DNA from: Acanthosepion lycidas
Taxonomy: Eukaryota > Mollusca > Cephalopoda > Sepiida > Sepiidae
Assembly: GCA_963932145.1 (NCBI GenBank)
Contig: OZ010578.1
Location: 23,690,327-23,754,326, forward strand
Direction of reading: 5' to 3'
Length of the DNA stretch: 64,000 nt
The notes beneath the pieces were generated by a model, which saw only the letters and a program-made list of their open reading frames with translations, made no database searches and was not told the DNA's origin. Each line of letters begins with the position of its first letter. Position 1 is the first letter of the stretch. A program made the position numbers and the translations under genes. Positions 12,635 to 23,020 of this stretch are shown piece by piece.

Positions 12635-13030
12635 CCATATTCTATGTGCCATCTCTCTTCAAGACTTTGCTCATGGATCTCCACAATTTCCTGTCTTTTT
12701 TAGCCCTTAGTATAGTTTCCTTTTTGCTGTCTCTCTTAATCCCTGTTCTGCTAATCATTTACACAACCTCATTAGATTGGTTATGTGCGGCTTTCTTCTG
12801 TTCTTCTTGCTTTTAATTTGTCCTACGAGTGTCACATTTTCAAAAGCCCTTTTCCTCATGTACCCTAGACATTTCAGATGACTCTTTCTAATACAAAGTA
12901 TAAATGCTCTTTTTGTTTCCATTTTCTCTCAAACTTCGTCATTGCTCACGTTTGTTCCAACTTATTCTCAGCATTGAACAGTGTAGAACTACATTTCTGT
13001 TGCCTCAACTGTCTTCATCTGCATTCATTG
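12635..13030 (-). pseudogene. LINE 3' end (same family as 1.5 kb), badly decayed
   Basis: It begins with CTCTTCAAGACTTTGCTCAT and ATCTCCACAATTTCCTGTC, matching 1575-1600, and continues through CTCAAACTTCGTCATTGCTC and TTCTGTTGCCTCAACTGTCT, matching 1785-1880. Orientation is minus. Confidence 0.6.
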
Positions 13031-13305
13031 ATTCAAAAAATAATCATTATAAAGTGATTTTTCTGTCAATCAAAAGACAATGAAGATATTTACAAGACAA
13101 TACAACAAAGAATAAGAGAGAGGAAAAATTACTTTGGAAGAAAAATGCTTAGTTGTGCAAAAACCAGATGAATATTGTGTATTTTGAAATGCCTAACACA
13201 AATGGTTGATATTTCATCATTTATTTAAACCTACTACAATCAACCTGAGCAATAGATCAATGGTTATTTTAGGCATTTATTCTTATGCAAAATAATTACT
13301 TTATT

Positions 13306-13393
13306 TTTGCACCAACAAAAAAAAAAAAAAAAAAAAAAAAAATGTCGTTTTCTCACATGTGAGAAAACGACATTATTTTTGCACCAACCTAAT
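13306..13393. mobile_element. Rearranged MITE with perfect 34-bp inner palindrome
   Basis: A 34-bp perfect palindrome (13341-13374, centre ACATGT) is followed by ATTTTTGCACCAACCTAAT, the family terminus. On the left the terminus has been replaced by an A run of about 26 bases and a stray TTTTTGCACCAAC in the opposite orientation. The palindrome arms equal the right end of the 25.9-kb mariner (TGTGAGAAAAC), showing that the MITE is a foldback of that end. Confidence 0.75.
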
Positions 13394-13756
13394 ATTAGAA
13401 AAAAAAAACTGAAGAAACTTATTTGACTTGCCTACCAGTCTTTGTAGAGAGTACAAGAACTTTGACACTTAGTTTCCTATTAGTAAATACTAATTAGGGT
13501 ACCTGACATGGTGGAGGGGATTAATCAAGACTTTGATATCATTGAGTAAATACTAACATATTTAAGAAAACAAATAGACAATTTAGCAAACAAATTTCTA
13601 GTAAAATACAAGGAGTCTGAGATTAGTGTAGAATCTATTTCTTGAAAAATATACATTTCTGATGAAGTCCAAGAAATATTTTAGAAATCGCAACTGTTTC
13701 TAGAGACATCCCTTATAATTTCTAAAGTAGTCAGAGAAAGGAAAGTTCCAAACTCT

Positions 13757-13799
<43 letters not shown>

Positions 13800-14533
13800 G
13801 TGGTTTATATTATACTTCAGTATGTATTGTAAACCAATATGATTTGCCTCAATATCCCATTTGTGGGGCCAATAAATATTTTTGTATTCTGTAGTAAACT
13901 CCTTTTCTGTTTCCATGGAAACAGCAGTTTTGACCCAAAATTGACCTGTGGTAATGTCAGGGGTCAGCACTACTTATGCTTGATGAAGAAGTGGAAGCGC
14001 CAATGGAAGGCTACTGGGAAAAGTTGAATAAGAAATTGGAAGAACTACTGATGAAGGTGCAGTTTAAGAGGAGGAAAAAATGGGGGAGGAAGTAAATCTT
14101 TTTATTACTTACCTAGAGAAAGAACATAGGAAAGAGTTAACAAGAACAATGTCAGATTAAAAACTAACAAAAGGAGGCAATATCTATTGTGGGTGAGCAG
14201 GCAGCATAAAAAGCCAGAAGGGAGTTTTTTTTATATGACATTGAAGATCTCTTTGGGAGACAGCTTATGAAACAGACACAGAGGCTAAGTGGGACAGGAG
14301 GAGGAGAAAGATATGGTGACAAGTCTGATGATTTGACAGATTTAGAAAATGGGCTGGACATTACCATCCTGTTCTGGACAAGGATAGAGGCACCAACAGG
14401 GAGGTTGACTCCTTCATTCTCAAACAGAGACTACAAATTAAAGAAACAGGAGAACCTGATACTGTTAACAATAACATCAGTACCTCCATGAGATCACTAA
14501 AAATTAGGTATGTTCATGAGATCAATAAAAAAA
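13394..14533. other. Unassigned, less AT-rich block at 13.85-14.5 kb
   Basis: A 37-base T run at 13759-13795. The following 700 bases contain purine-rich, moderately complex sequence with broken frames (for example 14267-14491), suggestive of a former coding element, but no motif was recognised. Confidence 0.35.
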
Positions 14534-14760
14534 AATACCATGAATAAAAAAGGCCTTAAACTTGATTAAAATAATTTTTTATCGTCTAAATGTTAATGTT
14601 TATTATCAAGAAGAATGATCAAAGTATTTTTTGAATATTTTTTTAGATTTTTTAATAATTTCTAGCACGTCCAAAATTTTCATTAAAAACCTTCAATTTT
14701 TTTGAATTGCAAAAATTGACAGAAAATCAATAATCTCCCGTTTTTTTAACTTTTGTTTAC
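14534..14760 (+). repeat. Foldback-family half element
   Basis: ATGAATAAAAAAGGCCTTAAACTTGATTAA... followed by a TTTATTATCAAGAAGAATGATCAAAGTA segment matches the left arms at 15.07 and 16.48 kb. No matching right arm sits close by, so it is a half copy. Confidence 0.6.
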
Positions 14761-15071
14761 AAAAGTGAATGTTGCCGTTTAAAATTTATTTAAAAAATCA
14801 ATTGATTTTTTTTTAAATAACTTTAAAAAAATTAGAAATTATAAAGTTTATTTAATATATTTTGAAACAAAGATTGCTTATTTTCTGTGATGAAAACATG
14901 TTTTTTTCAAATGGGAGAAAGCCAGTCTGAACTGCAGTGTTGATTGACAAATGACATGTGCCCGTTTTTCATCACACACTGACAAATTACGTGCGGAAAT
15001 TTATAATACGGAAGGTTATAAGTGACAATTTATCTTTACGTCAACAACTTATTTACCTCGTTAGTTTTAAG

Positions 15072-16016
15072 TAGGCATAGCATGAAAAAAAGGCCTTAAA
15101 CTTGACGAAAGCAGAATTTTATTACTAAAATGTTTATGTTACTATTAAGGGGAAAGAACAAAGTAATTTTTCATTATTTTTTAAACTTTTTCTGTCTTTA
15201 TTAGAACGTTTTAACTTTTGATTGAAAAATCTTGTTTCTCGTCATCACTGGAACTCTAGTAAATAACATGGCAAATTTTTTATTCATTTTTTTCTTATGA
15301 CACGCATTAATTTCGAAAATCTTGCAAAAATAGAAATAATTGTCAGATTTTAATGAAACTTTCAGGAATGATGGAAATTATGATAATTTTTTTAAGTAAT
15401 TTTATATAAATGTAAAGGCCGTTAACAGTGCCATACAAATCCAGTCACGTGATGTTTTTATTGTATCATGTTTCTTCCGGGCCTCCGTACATTTGATTTA
15501 ACTTCTTTTTTTTCCCCCACATAGGGTAAAGAACAGTAAGATTATTCTCACTGCTGGTTCGTTGACTGTATAAACCTTGTGCTATTTATAATCTGTACAG
15601 ATACAGGTACCTAAAAAAAACATTATATAAAGGATTCACCAGTACCGCTAATTTTAGAATAATTAACAACTTTTAGTAACTTTATGTAAAAATAATAAAA
15701 GAATTTATGAAATAACAATTTAATTCATTTAAAAATTCATTTTTCATCGAAAAAGTTTTTTGCCTTCAGACAATATTATGCATATCGATAAAAACAAATA
15801 AAAGCAACTAAAAGCATTTAAAATTAAATAGGATCTTTGTTTTATTGGGTTTTGTATGTTACAATTCAGAGCTGATTTTAGGTTTACGAGGTCAGATTTA
15901 AAAAAAAATAAAACATGGTTTACTTTCCTCAAAGCCTTGTGTTTTTAACTAATATAATGACTTGCGTGCTTCGTCCATAAATTTTTAGTTTTTATTAATT
16001 TATTTATGGGGGTGTA

Positions 16017-16095
<79 letters not shown>

Positions 16096-16465
16096 TATAA
16101 TGACTTTAAAAAAAAAATAACATATTTATAATAATTTCCATCATTCCTGAATAGTTTCTGAAAGTTTCATTAAAATCTGACAATTATTTCTATTTTTGCA
16201 AGATTTTCAAAATTAATGTGTATCATAAGAAAAAATGCACAAAAAATTCACTGGTATTTTTACTAGACTTCCGGTGATGACGAGAAACAAGTTTTTCAAT
16301 CGAAAGTTAGAATGTTGTAATAAAGACAGAAAAATTTTTTAAAATAATTAAAAATTACTTTGTTCTTTACTCTTAATAGTAACATAAGCATTTTGGCGAT
16401 AAAATTTTGTTTTCATCAAGTTTGACATCTTCAGACTATGCACTTTTTTTAGCGATCTCATGGAG
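15072..16465. mobile_element. Foldback DNA element with long inverted arms
   Basis: The left arm (about 15072-15400) runs from GCATGAAAAAAAGGCCTTAA through TAATTGTCAGATTTTAATGA. The right arm (about 16108-16460) is its reverse complement, from TTCATTAAAATCTGACAATT to ATCAAGTTTGACATCTTCAG. Arms are over 320 bp with scattered differences. The core (15400-16108) has a 70-bp TA run at its right side and no coding capacity. Confidence 0.72.
16018..16092. repeat. (TA)n microsatellite inside the foldback core
   Basis: About 36 TA units at the base of the right arm of the 15.1-16.5 kb foldback. Confidence 0.95.
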
Positions 16466-16477
16466 GTACCTACTAAA

Positions 16478-17110
16478 AAGAGTATAGCATGACGAAAAAG
16501 ACACCAAACTTGATGAAAACAAAACTTTATCATGGAAATGTTTATTTTATTAAGAGGAAATATCGAAGTATTTTGGGTATTTTTTTTTTTTTTTTTTTTT
16601 TTTTTTACATTTAATTTTTCGTAGTATGTCCAAAATTTACATTAAAAAAATTTTTTTTTTTTTTTTTTTTTTAGTCAGCAAAATTGACAGATAACCAATC
16701 ATGGCAATTTTTTTTTTCATATGAAAAAAAAAAAAAAAAATTTTTTTTTGCCATGACTTTAAAAAAGGAAAACGTATATTTATAATAATTTCCATCATTT
16801 GTGAATAGTTTCTGAAAGTTTCATGAAAATCTGACAATTATTTTTATTTTTGCAAGATTTTCAAAATTAATGTCTGTCATACAGAAAAAAACGCACTAAA
16901 ATTTTTTTTGTTATTTTACTAGTTCCAGTGATACAAAGAGAAACAAGGTGTATTTAATCAAAATTTAGAATGTCCTAAAAAGGACAAATTTTAAAAAGTA
17001 ATTAAAATACTTTGATCTTTTCTCTTAATAATAACATAAACATTTAGATGCTAAAATTTTGTCTTTGTCAAGTTTGGCGCCTTTTTCATCATGTTATGCT
17101 CTGTTTTTAG
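16478..17110. mobile_element. Shorter foldback element of the same family
   Basis: The left arm starts AGTATAGCATGACGAAAAAG and ACACCAAACTTGATGAAAAC. The right end is CAAGTTTGGCGCCTTTTTCA, TCATGTTATGCTCTG on the + strand, its reverse complement. The core has collapsed to T and A runs around 16650-16750. It lies about 15 bp from the end of the preceding element. Confidence 0.7.
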
Positions 17111-17539
17111 CGATCTCATGAAGGGTCCTATGTTAACATTACAGAAATTTGTTGAATGATCCTAAAATGGAATGCAGCATTTAAATAACCAACATGATGA
17201 ACAATGCCTAAGAACATTTGCATGAACATTTGCATGAATGAAAAAAAATGACTTCTTAAATTATTTTTAAACTAATTTTTTTTCTGATGTAGCTTTAAAG
17301 TTAATATTTCTTGAAAGATATTTTTTTTTTTTTTTATGGGGAGGGGTCTACATGTTGTTTCGTTTCTCTAACCATAATGTGATGTTTTCATGCCATGCTG
17401 AAATTGTTTTACTATTAGGCAAAATAGTGAAGAAAAGCAGAAAGAAAGGACTACCTTTTTGTAAGACAAAAATGCATGACAGTCTATAAAATAGATCACC
17501 CAAAGTGTGAACCACGTATTGTGGGGGTGGGGGGGTTGA

Positions 17540-17665
17540 AATCAGGTAGGTGTGTAAATTTAAGCATCTGGATAGTGTAGTAACAAAGGATGGAAAGTGG
17601 AATACAGAAACACAATGGCGCATAGGAATAATGAAAAATGCCTTTCAGAAACTAAGCAAAGTACA
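17540..17665 (+). pseudogene. LINE reverse-transcriptase fragment
   Basis: The + frame reads HLDSVVTKDGKWNTETQWRI then GIMKNAFQKLSKVQ, the segment that normally lies just upstream of the region preserved at 1809-1994 in this LINE class (YLGS.V..DG...EI..RI..AK.AF..LS). Confidence 0.65.
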
Positions 17666-17689
17666 AGGTAACCAAAAAAAAAGTGCTAT

Positions 17690-18400
17690 TTTTTTTATTT
17701 ATCAAAAAAAAACAAAAATAAAATAATTCCCATCAGTATCCAGAGCCTTCTGTCAATGTGACTCCATCTGTGCAATGCCTTAGTGGTAACAAAAATGAAG
17801 TATCTTGGATGCAAAGATGTCTGTGAATGCCTATCACAAGTCTGCCTCATTTGTGAAGGATTTCCCAGTCTCGGGAATAAGGTGGATGGCACAGTGCCTC
17901 CCAGCCATGTCACCGTATATAGAATCTCTGCCCACCCACATCACATGTCACCTGGCATTGTCATGGAGGAATAGTACACCCTTGCAACTTACCAATACTG
18001 GCTCATTCTGCCACAAGCTCACCACATGTTTTTCTGTTGTTCTCCCTCTATGGTTGCCTTCAGGACCTCCAGAATCTGTGGCCAGACACTGCAGGGTTAA
18101 TCGCAAAGAAACAGATCTTCCAGCCTGAATTTCTGGGACTAGTACCTGACAGTGTGGTCACTAAGAGCATTATGCACAAAGGCTTGACATGTTCAACAAA
18201 TTGCTGCAGACAAACCCACCTTAAAGTCATAAAGTAGACAAAAGCAAACAAGCTGCTTTGACACCACCATATTTCCTTGCCACTACACAAGTTATTACTG
18301 ATGTGTGTGCACAATGCACCTGCATTGATCAAGCCTTTATTCCTGTTTAAAAGACAGGCAAGGAGTGTGAACCAGACAATAGGCAAACCTATCTCATTAT
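17690..18400 (-). pseudogene. Tc1/mariner-superfamily transposase remnant
   Basis: Translated on the minus strand with several stops and shifts, this stretch contains VLFLHDNAR (about 17958-17985), the conserved catalytic-region motif of these transposases. Further on comes a C-terminal block like GIAQMESHxQKALDTDGNYF (near 17720-17780), the usual ending of the family. The gene is too broken to translate continuously. Its upstream flank (18330-18470) recurs at 7150-7300, presumably another copy of the same element's end. Confidence 0.62.
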
Positions 18401-18709
18401 TTTATAAAGCTTTAATTTAGGATGTAAAATGTTATGACACTTAGAATCTTGGACTGCCATTGTAACAATTGTTAATGAATATCACTGTGCGTAACTAAGG
18501 TCACATTATTTTAGGCATTGTCTAATTATACTTAAGGAATACACACAACAATTAGGGGTTGTTTTGTTTAACATATTCACTATTATGTTTTCTATTGGAG
18601 CCCTTATATAATACCATGAATGATTTTTATTAAAGTGGCCACTAGAAAAGACTATGCTTTATTTTGGTGAATCAAATTAATCTATGACAACTAATGTTCA
18701 TCCTTAGCA

Positions 18710-18782
<73 letters not shown>
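18710..18782. repeat. (CT)n(TA)n microsatellite
   Basis: About 13 CT then about 23 TA, the same compound order as at 10.2 kb. Confidence 0.95.
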
Positions 18783-18785
<3 letters not shown>

Positions 18786-19141
18786 TGCATGTTTCATTAA
18801 ATAATATAGACAAGTTTTATCTATTTTAAGTTCATTATATTGTCATTTATATTGTCTGATAAGCCTAATAACATTATCATTGAAAGATGAAATCACCATA
18901 TCGATACATGTTTAACTCCGATCTAGGCTTTCAGCTTACATAAGCCATTATCAAAGATGATAATTACTTTTCAATATATCAAACATTGATGAAACAATAA
19001 TGATAGTCTGTTTTTGTTGCATGAAAAATTTCAAAGCAACGACAAACTCGTGTATATGAGACGCAGAATTGAAAATCACATCATGGCTTGTGACATCACA
19101 CATGACCACGCGAGAGTGAAAACAAGAAGTGTTAAGTATGG

Positions 19142-19169
19142 GAAGCCATTGGTATCAACCAATGGCTTC
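19142..19169. repeat. Perfect 12-bp-arm hairpin
   Basis: GAAGCCATTGGT, loop ATCA, ACCAATGGCTTC. Confidence 0.85.
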
Positions 19170-19423
19170 AGTTATCAATTATAGGCATTTAAGATTATTT
19201 GTGGAGATTTCGTAGTTTATTTTGGTTCAGGTTAGGTTTCAGTTGTTTTATGTATATAGCTTCAAGAATTTTTAGCTTTTGTTTATTGTTTTCATGTTTA
19301 AGCATAGTTGTTTTCAACGAGAATTTTTCTGGAATTGTGTACGCTGCCAGGCATGTTTTAAATGCCTAAAAATGTTGGTCACACCACACTTTACTCTACA
19401 TTTGAATGATAACTCTAACATTT

Positions 19424-19677
19424 TAACCGATTGAGCCACAGAGGATCATTCGCTTGGCAAGGTCGATTTTACTGCTTTTTAACTGCAATCTTCCATGATT
19501 CTCTTATGTACATTTTTATCTGCTCATGGCATATCCAAATGTAAACAAATGACATCACACATTTGGATACACCATGAGCAAATATGAATGTACGTGAGAG
19601 AATCATGGAAGATTGCTGTTTAAAAGCAGTAAAATCGACCTTGCTAACCGAATGATCCTTTGTAGTTCAATCGGTTA
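19424..19677. mobile_element. 119-bp-arm foldback (MITE-like)
   Basis: The left arm 19424-19542 (TAACCGATTGAGCC... ...ATATCCAAATGT) and right arm 19559-19677 (ACATTTGGATAC... ...TTCAATCGGTTA) are inverted copies with a 16-base loop. Arms differ at only some positions. The outer ends resemble a tRNA A-box region (TAGTTCAATCGGTTA), and a SINE-like B box follows at about 19710-19725. Confidence 0.8.
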
Positions 19678-19745
19678 TGGCATGTCAGGCTATATGATGG
19701 TTCTGCATTGGATACAGGTTTGATTCCTGTCAAAGGACGAATATT
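19655..19745 (+). repeat. tRNA-like SINE head abutting the foldback
   Basis: TTTGTAGTTCAATCGGTTATG (A box) and ACAGGTTTGATTCCTGTCAA (B box) are about 50 bases apart. The A box overlaps the end of the foldback's right arm. Confidence 0.5.
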
Positions 19746-19895
19746 TTCTATGAAAATTTCTCGGACATTCAGGTCGGTAAATGTTATTAATACTGTTTAT
19801 TATAAACAGAGCATCTACTTAAATATTTGTATCTATAAAAAGAATGTATAAACATAAAAATGTCTTAAAATAATTGTCAGACTTTGTCCATTTCA

Positions 19896-19936
<41 letters not shown>
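19896..19936. repeat. (CA)n microsatellite
   Basis: About 20 CA units. Confidence 0.95.
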
Positions 19937-19939
<3 letters not shown>

Positions 19940-19940
<1 letters not shown>

Positions 19941-20089
19941 GAAGAGCTACAAATAAAAAAAAAAAGAAAAAAAATTCTGACTATTTATATATCTTTAAGT
20001 GAATCTTCAGAATGGATGTGTATGTGTTGAAGGGGGCAAAATGCCACAGGACTTGCATGTACATCTGGTGGCAGTGTGTTAAAATACCT

Positions 20090-20125
<36 letters not shown>

Positions 20126-21124
20126 GTGGCTTGGGTAAGAATCTCTGTAAACTGATTACAATTTTTCAATGATTTAAGCTCCTTCTTTTCTACTAATATT
20201 TTCTCAAGCAAATATATTGACTAAAAATAGCACCAAGTCTTTTTTTAATTTGATTTTACAAGAGGTACCATCTTTCAAGTAACCAATGAACAGCTAGACA
20301 TATAAATCTTCATAATGGCTCTATTTTCTCGGTAAGATTGACAATCATTTCTAACCTCTAATTAATTTTTCTTTTCTTGATTTCACTGCCATTATATTCC
20401 ACTCCAATTCAATTTCTTTTCTGCAATGTGCCATAGCCACTGGGTGCAAAAGCTTTAGTAACAAACTAGACAATCCATAAAACCATTGCTTTCAAAATCA
20501 GTTCATTATACAAAATTATGAGGTAACAATATTATCAATTTTATTATTAATTACACATATTTTAATTTGTATTTGCAATACAAGTTATTGTAATAATTAT
20601 TATTACTAGCAGAACCTGTGGAATGTTGTATAAACAATAAACTTTTACTACATATGTATGTATAAAACTAACACATTTAAAAAGGAGCAATTAAAATTTC
20701 TACATCTATAACAGAATGAGATACTTAGGCAGCAAATGGTAAAATTGCATATATTTGTACAGGTGTATTTGCAAATACATAAAGTTTAGCTATTAAATCT
20801 ATTCTTTTTTAACATACTCATAGACTGGGAAAATAGATAACTTATAAAGATACTTGGAAGTGTCCACCAGGTGTGCAAAGATTGTTAATTCCAATCAGTC
20901 TGTGGTACTCTCCCCTCCCAATATAGAGCCATGATAGTTTCCTCAGATATGATTACAGAAAACAATAGAACTATATATGTACAAAACTGTATGACGCATA
21001 TAGTTTCCTCTTTTGAAAGATATTCATTTTTATATCTCGTATATATATATATAAACCAAGAACATAATAGAGCTAATGTAATCAAGTGTTTCCAGAATTT
21101 TTGAAAACACTCCATTCCTTCAAG
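19940..21124. other. AT-rich DNA, possible 3' flank of the minus-strand exon
   Basis: If the exon at 21.1-21.4 kb is real, its 3' UTR would extend into this stretch. A TTTATT (AATAAA on the minus strand) near 20537 is a candidate poly(A) signal. There is a 27-base T run at 20095. Confidence 0.35.
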
Positions 21125-21375
21125 TCAGTACCTTTTGGCAGACAATGTTCTTAGTAACAGTTTGCTCTCTTCTCCTTTCTTTTCTGTTTCCATCACCTTA
21201 ACCCTTACATCTAAGAATTTTCGATCTCTATAATATGCCACATACAATTGCTCATGGCTGAGCTCTGGCTTAGCCATTTTGAAATACCTGACACAAAATT
21301 CAAGTGGGTAGTGCTCTGCCTCAGCAGGATCATCTGTCAAATCTTTATCTGTGCTATAATAGGTGCAGCAGTCAC
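21125..21375 (-). CDS. Candidate terminal exon of an unidentified minus-strand gene
   Basis: The reverse strand is open from an AACTTCCAG acceptor-like site at about 21376 to TGA at 21125-21127, about 83 codons. The peptide is mixed and non-repetitive. It runs from a Tyr/Cys/Asp start (TYYSTDKDLTDDP) through HYPLEFCVRYFKMAKPEL and a Tyr/Arg-rich middle to a charged C-terminus ending LSAKRY. Composition and codon texture differ sharply from the surrounding AT-rich DNA. An upstream TAA in frame means that if it is real it is a spliced last exon. I do not recognise the family. It could also be a retrocopy fragment or part of a mobile element. Confidence 0.45.
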
Positions 21376-22734
21376 CTGGAAGTTGTTACTTATCATCAGT
21401 TGAAGAAGTACAATACAATCATAGTATTGAAACATGAAAGCTTTTGTGTAGCGATTTCATAATGTTTTTATTATGTCTTATAATAATAATATATTGGTCT
21501 ACTTCGTATAGACCACATTTTTAAGTAAATACTATGACCAGTGGAACTTTACTCTCTGTTTTTTGTTTCTTTTCTCATTTAGAGATTTTAAATATATAAT
21601 CTTGGATGTTCAGTTGATCTTTACTCAGTTTTATTTTTAATATTCTCAAAGTATTAAACATGAACAAGAAAATGCTGAGCAACATGATTTTTCATTATAT
21701 AAACACAATATAATTTCAATATAACGGCCATTTTTTTTTCTAAGTCCTAGGTGAAGTAGTTGTAGTGGTAACAACAATAACACCACAAATAATAATGCAC
21801 TGATGGCTTCCAAAATGATAAAACATTAGTGTGTACACACACACTGTTGTAAAAAAAAAAAAAATCAAAGCAGATTTATTTTTTTAATTTTAAGTACCTA
21901 ATTTTAATTTTAGCTGCTTTTCGTCACAACTAATCTGATCTGCAATCCATTTAACAACCAATGGCCTGAGTCGTAGTGATTAAAATAAAAGAAATATTTA
22001 AAAAAACGAATGGTTAACAGTGCTACATTTAGCCCTCTGCATCATTTATAAATATTCCTTCCCCTTTTACTGTATATGGAATCCCTTCAAAATATAATGT
22101 TTTATATATTACTTCTATATATTTGAAATTGCAGTAGCCTGGCTCTCAATTTCAGTCAAGAGTGTTATCGATGTTGCCATAGGATATGACTACAGAATTA
22201 AGAAATTCAAATTCATCTTGCATTGACAGGACTAACATTCTGCTTAGCGAAAATAGTCACCTACAAAATGCTAAAGGTTAATGAAAGATTCTCTATAAAA
22301 TGGTTTCTATTTTTTTTTTTTTTTTTTTTTTTTTCCTGAAGTCTTCAATAACCTTAAAATTATTTTCCTCTCTCCTTTTATAAATGTTTCTTCTCCTTGA
22401 AAATTTTCTGTTGACACTATTTCCTGTCCCACAACATATCCTCTTCGACTTGAGTTTCCAAGTAGCTTTTCCTTAAGTTTCATCAATCAAAATAACTCTA
22501 AAATAATTTCAAAGAGAGAAATGATGGATAGTATTTTTTTGTGTTATACAAATAATACCTAAATTTTTGCATTTCTGAAGTCAAAAGTTCTTACATTGAT
22601 CCTATTTCAGATAATTTTTTCCTTATATTAAAATTCCAACACTTTGAATTGGTTGGAAGGTTTCAATTTTTTTAATTTCCATTATAATTAAATTTGTTAA
22701 GTGCATTTAAAGTAAGATTTGCTAAAAAATGAGT
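21376..22734. other. AT-rich DNA, nothing recognised
   Basis: A 25-base T run at 22310 and otherwise unremarkable AT-rich sequence. Confidence 0.5.
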
Positions 22735-23020
22735 ATACACGATGAAAAAAATGACCTAAACTTAATAAAAACAAAGTTTTATCATCAAAATCCTAAGAAA
22801 AAAAAACAAAGGGTTTTTCAATTATTAAACTATATTTTATCCTTTTTAGAACCTTCAAAATTATGTTAAAAAATTGTTTTTCTTGTGACGGAGGTGACCA
22901 AAGATTAGTATAGATTTAGTATCTCTTTACAGTGTTTTTATAGATTTGGAAATTCTTGCAAAAATCAAATAATTGTCAGATTTTAATGACACTTTCAGGA
23001 CTTATTCACAAATGAATTAA
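22735..23020 (+). repeat. Foldback-family half element
   Basis: CACGATGAAAAAAATGACCT, AAACTTAATAAAAACAAAG... and later TAATTGTCAGATTTTAATGA, CACTTTCAGG match the 15.07-kb arm. The matching right arm is absent. Confidence 0.6.

Noticed and set aside
17521..17540. Short G-rich run as a possible G-quadruplex
   Set aside because: Only one uninterrupted G block with few spaced tracts; not convincing.
18895..18960. Second possible hammerhead-like motif on the minus strand (TTGATAATGGCTTA then GCTGAAAGCC)
   Set aside because: The core G is changed and the third helix does not close, so the resemblance is too weak.
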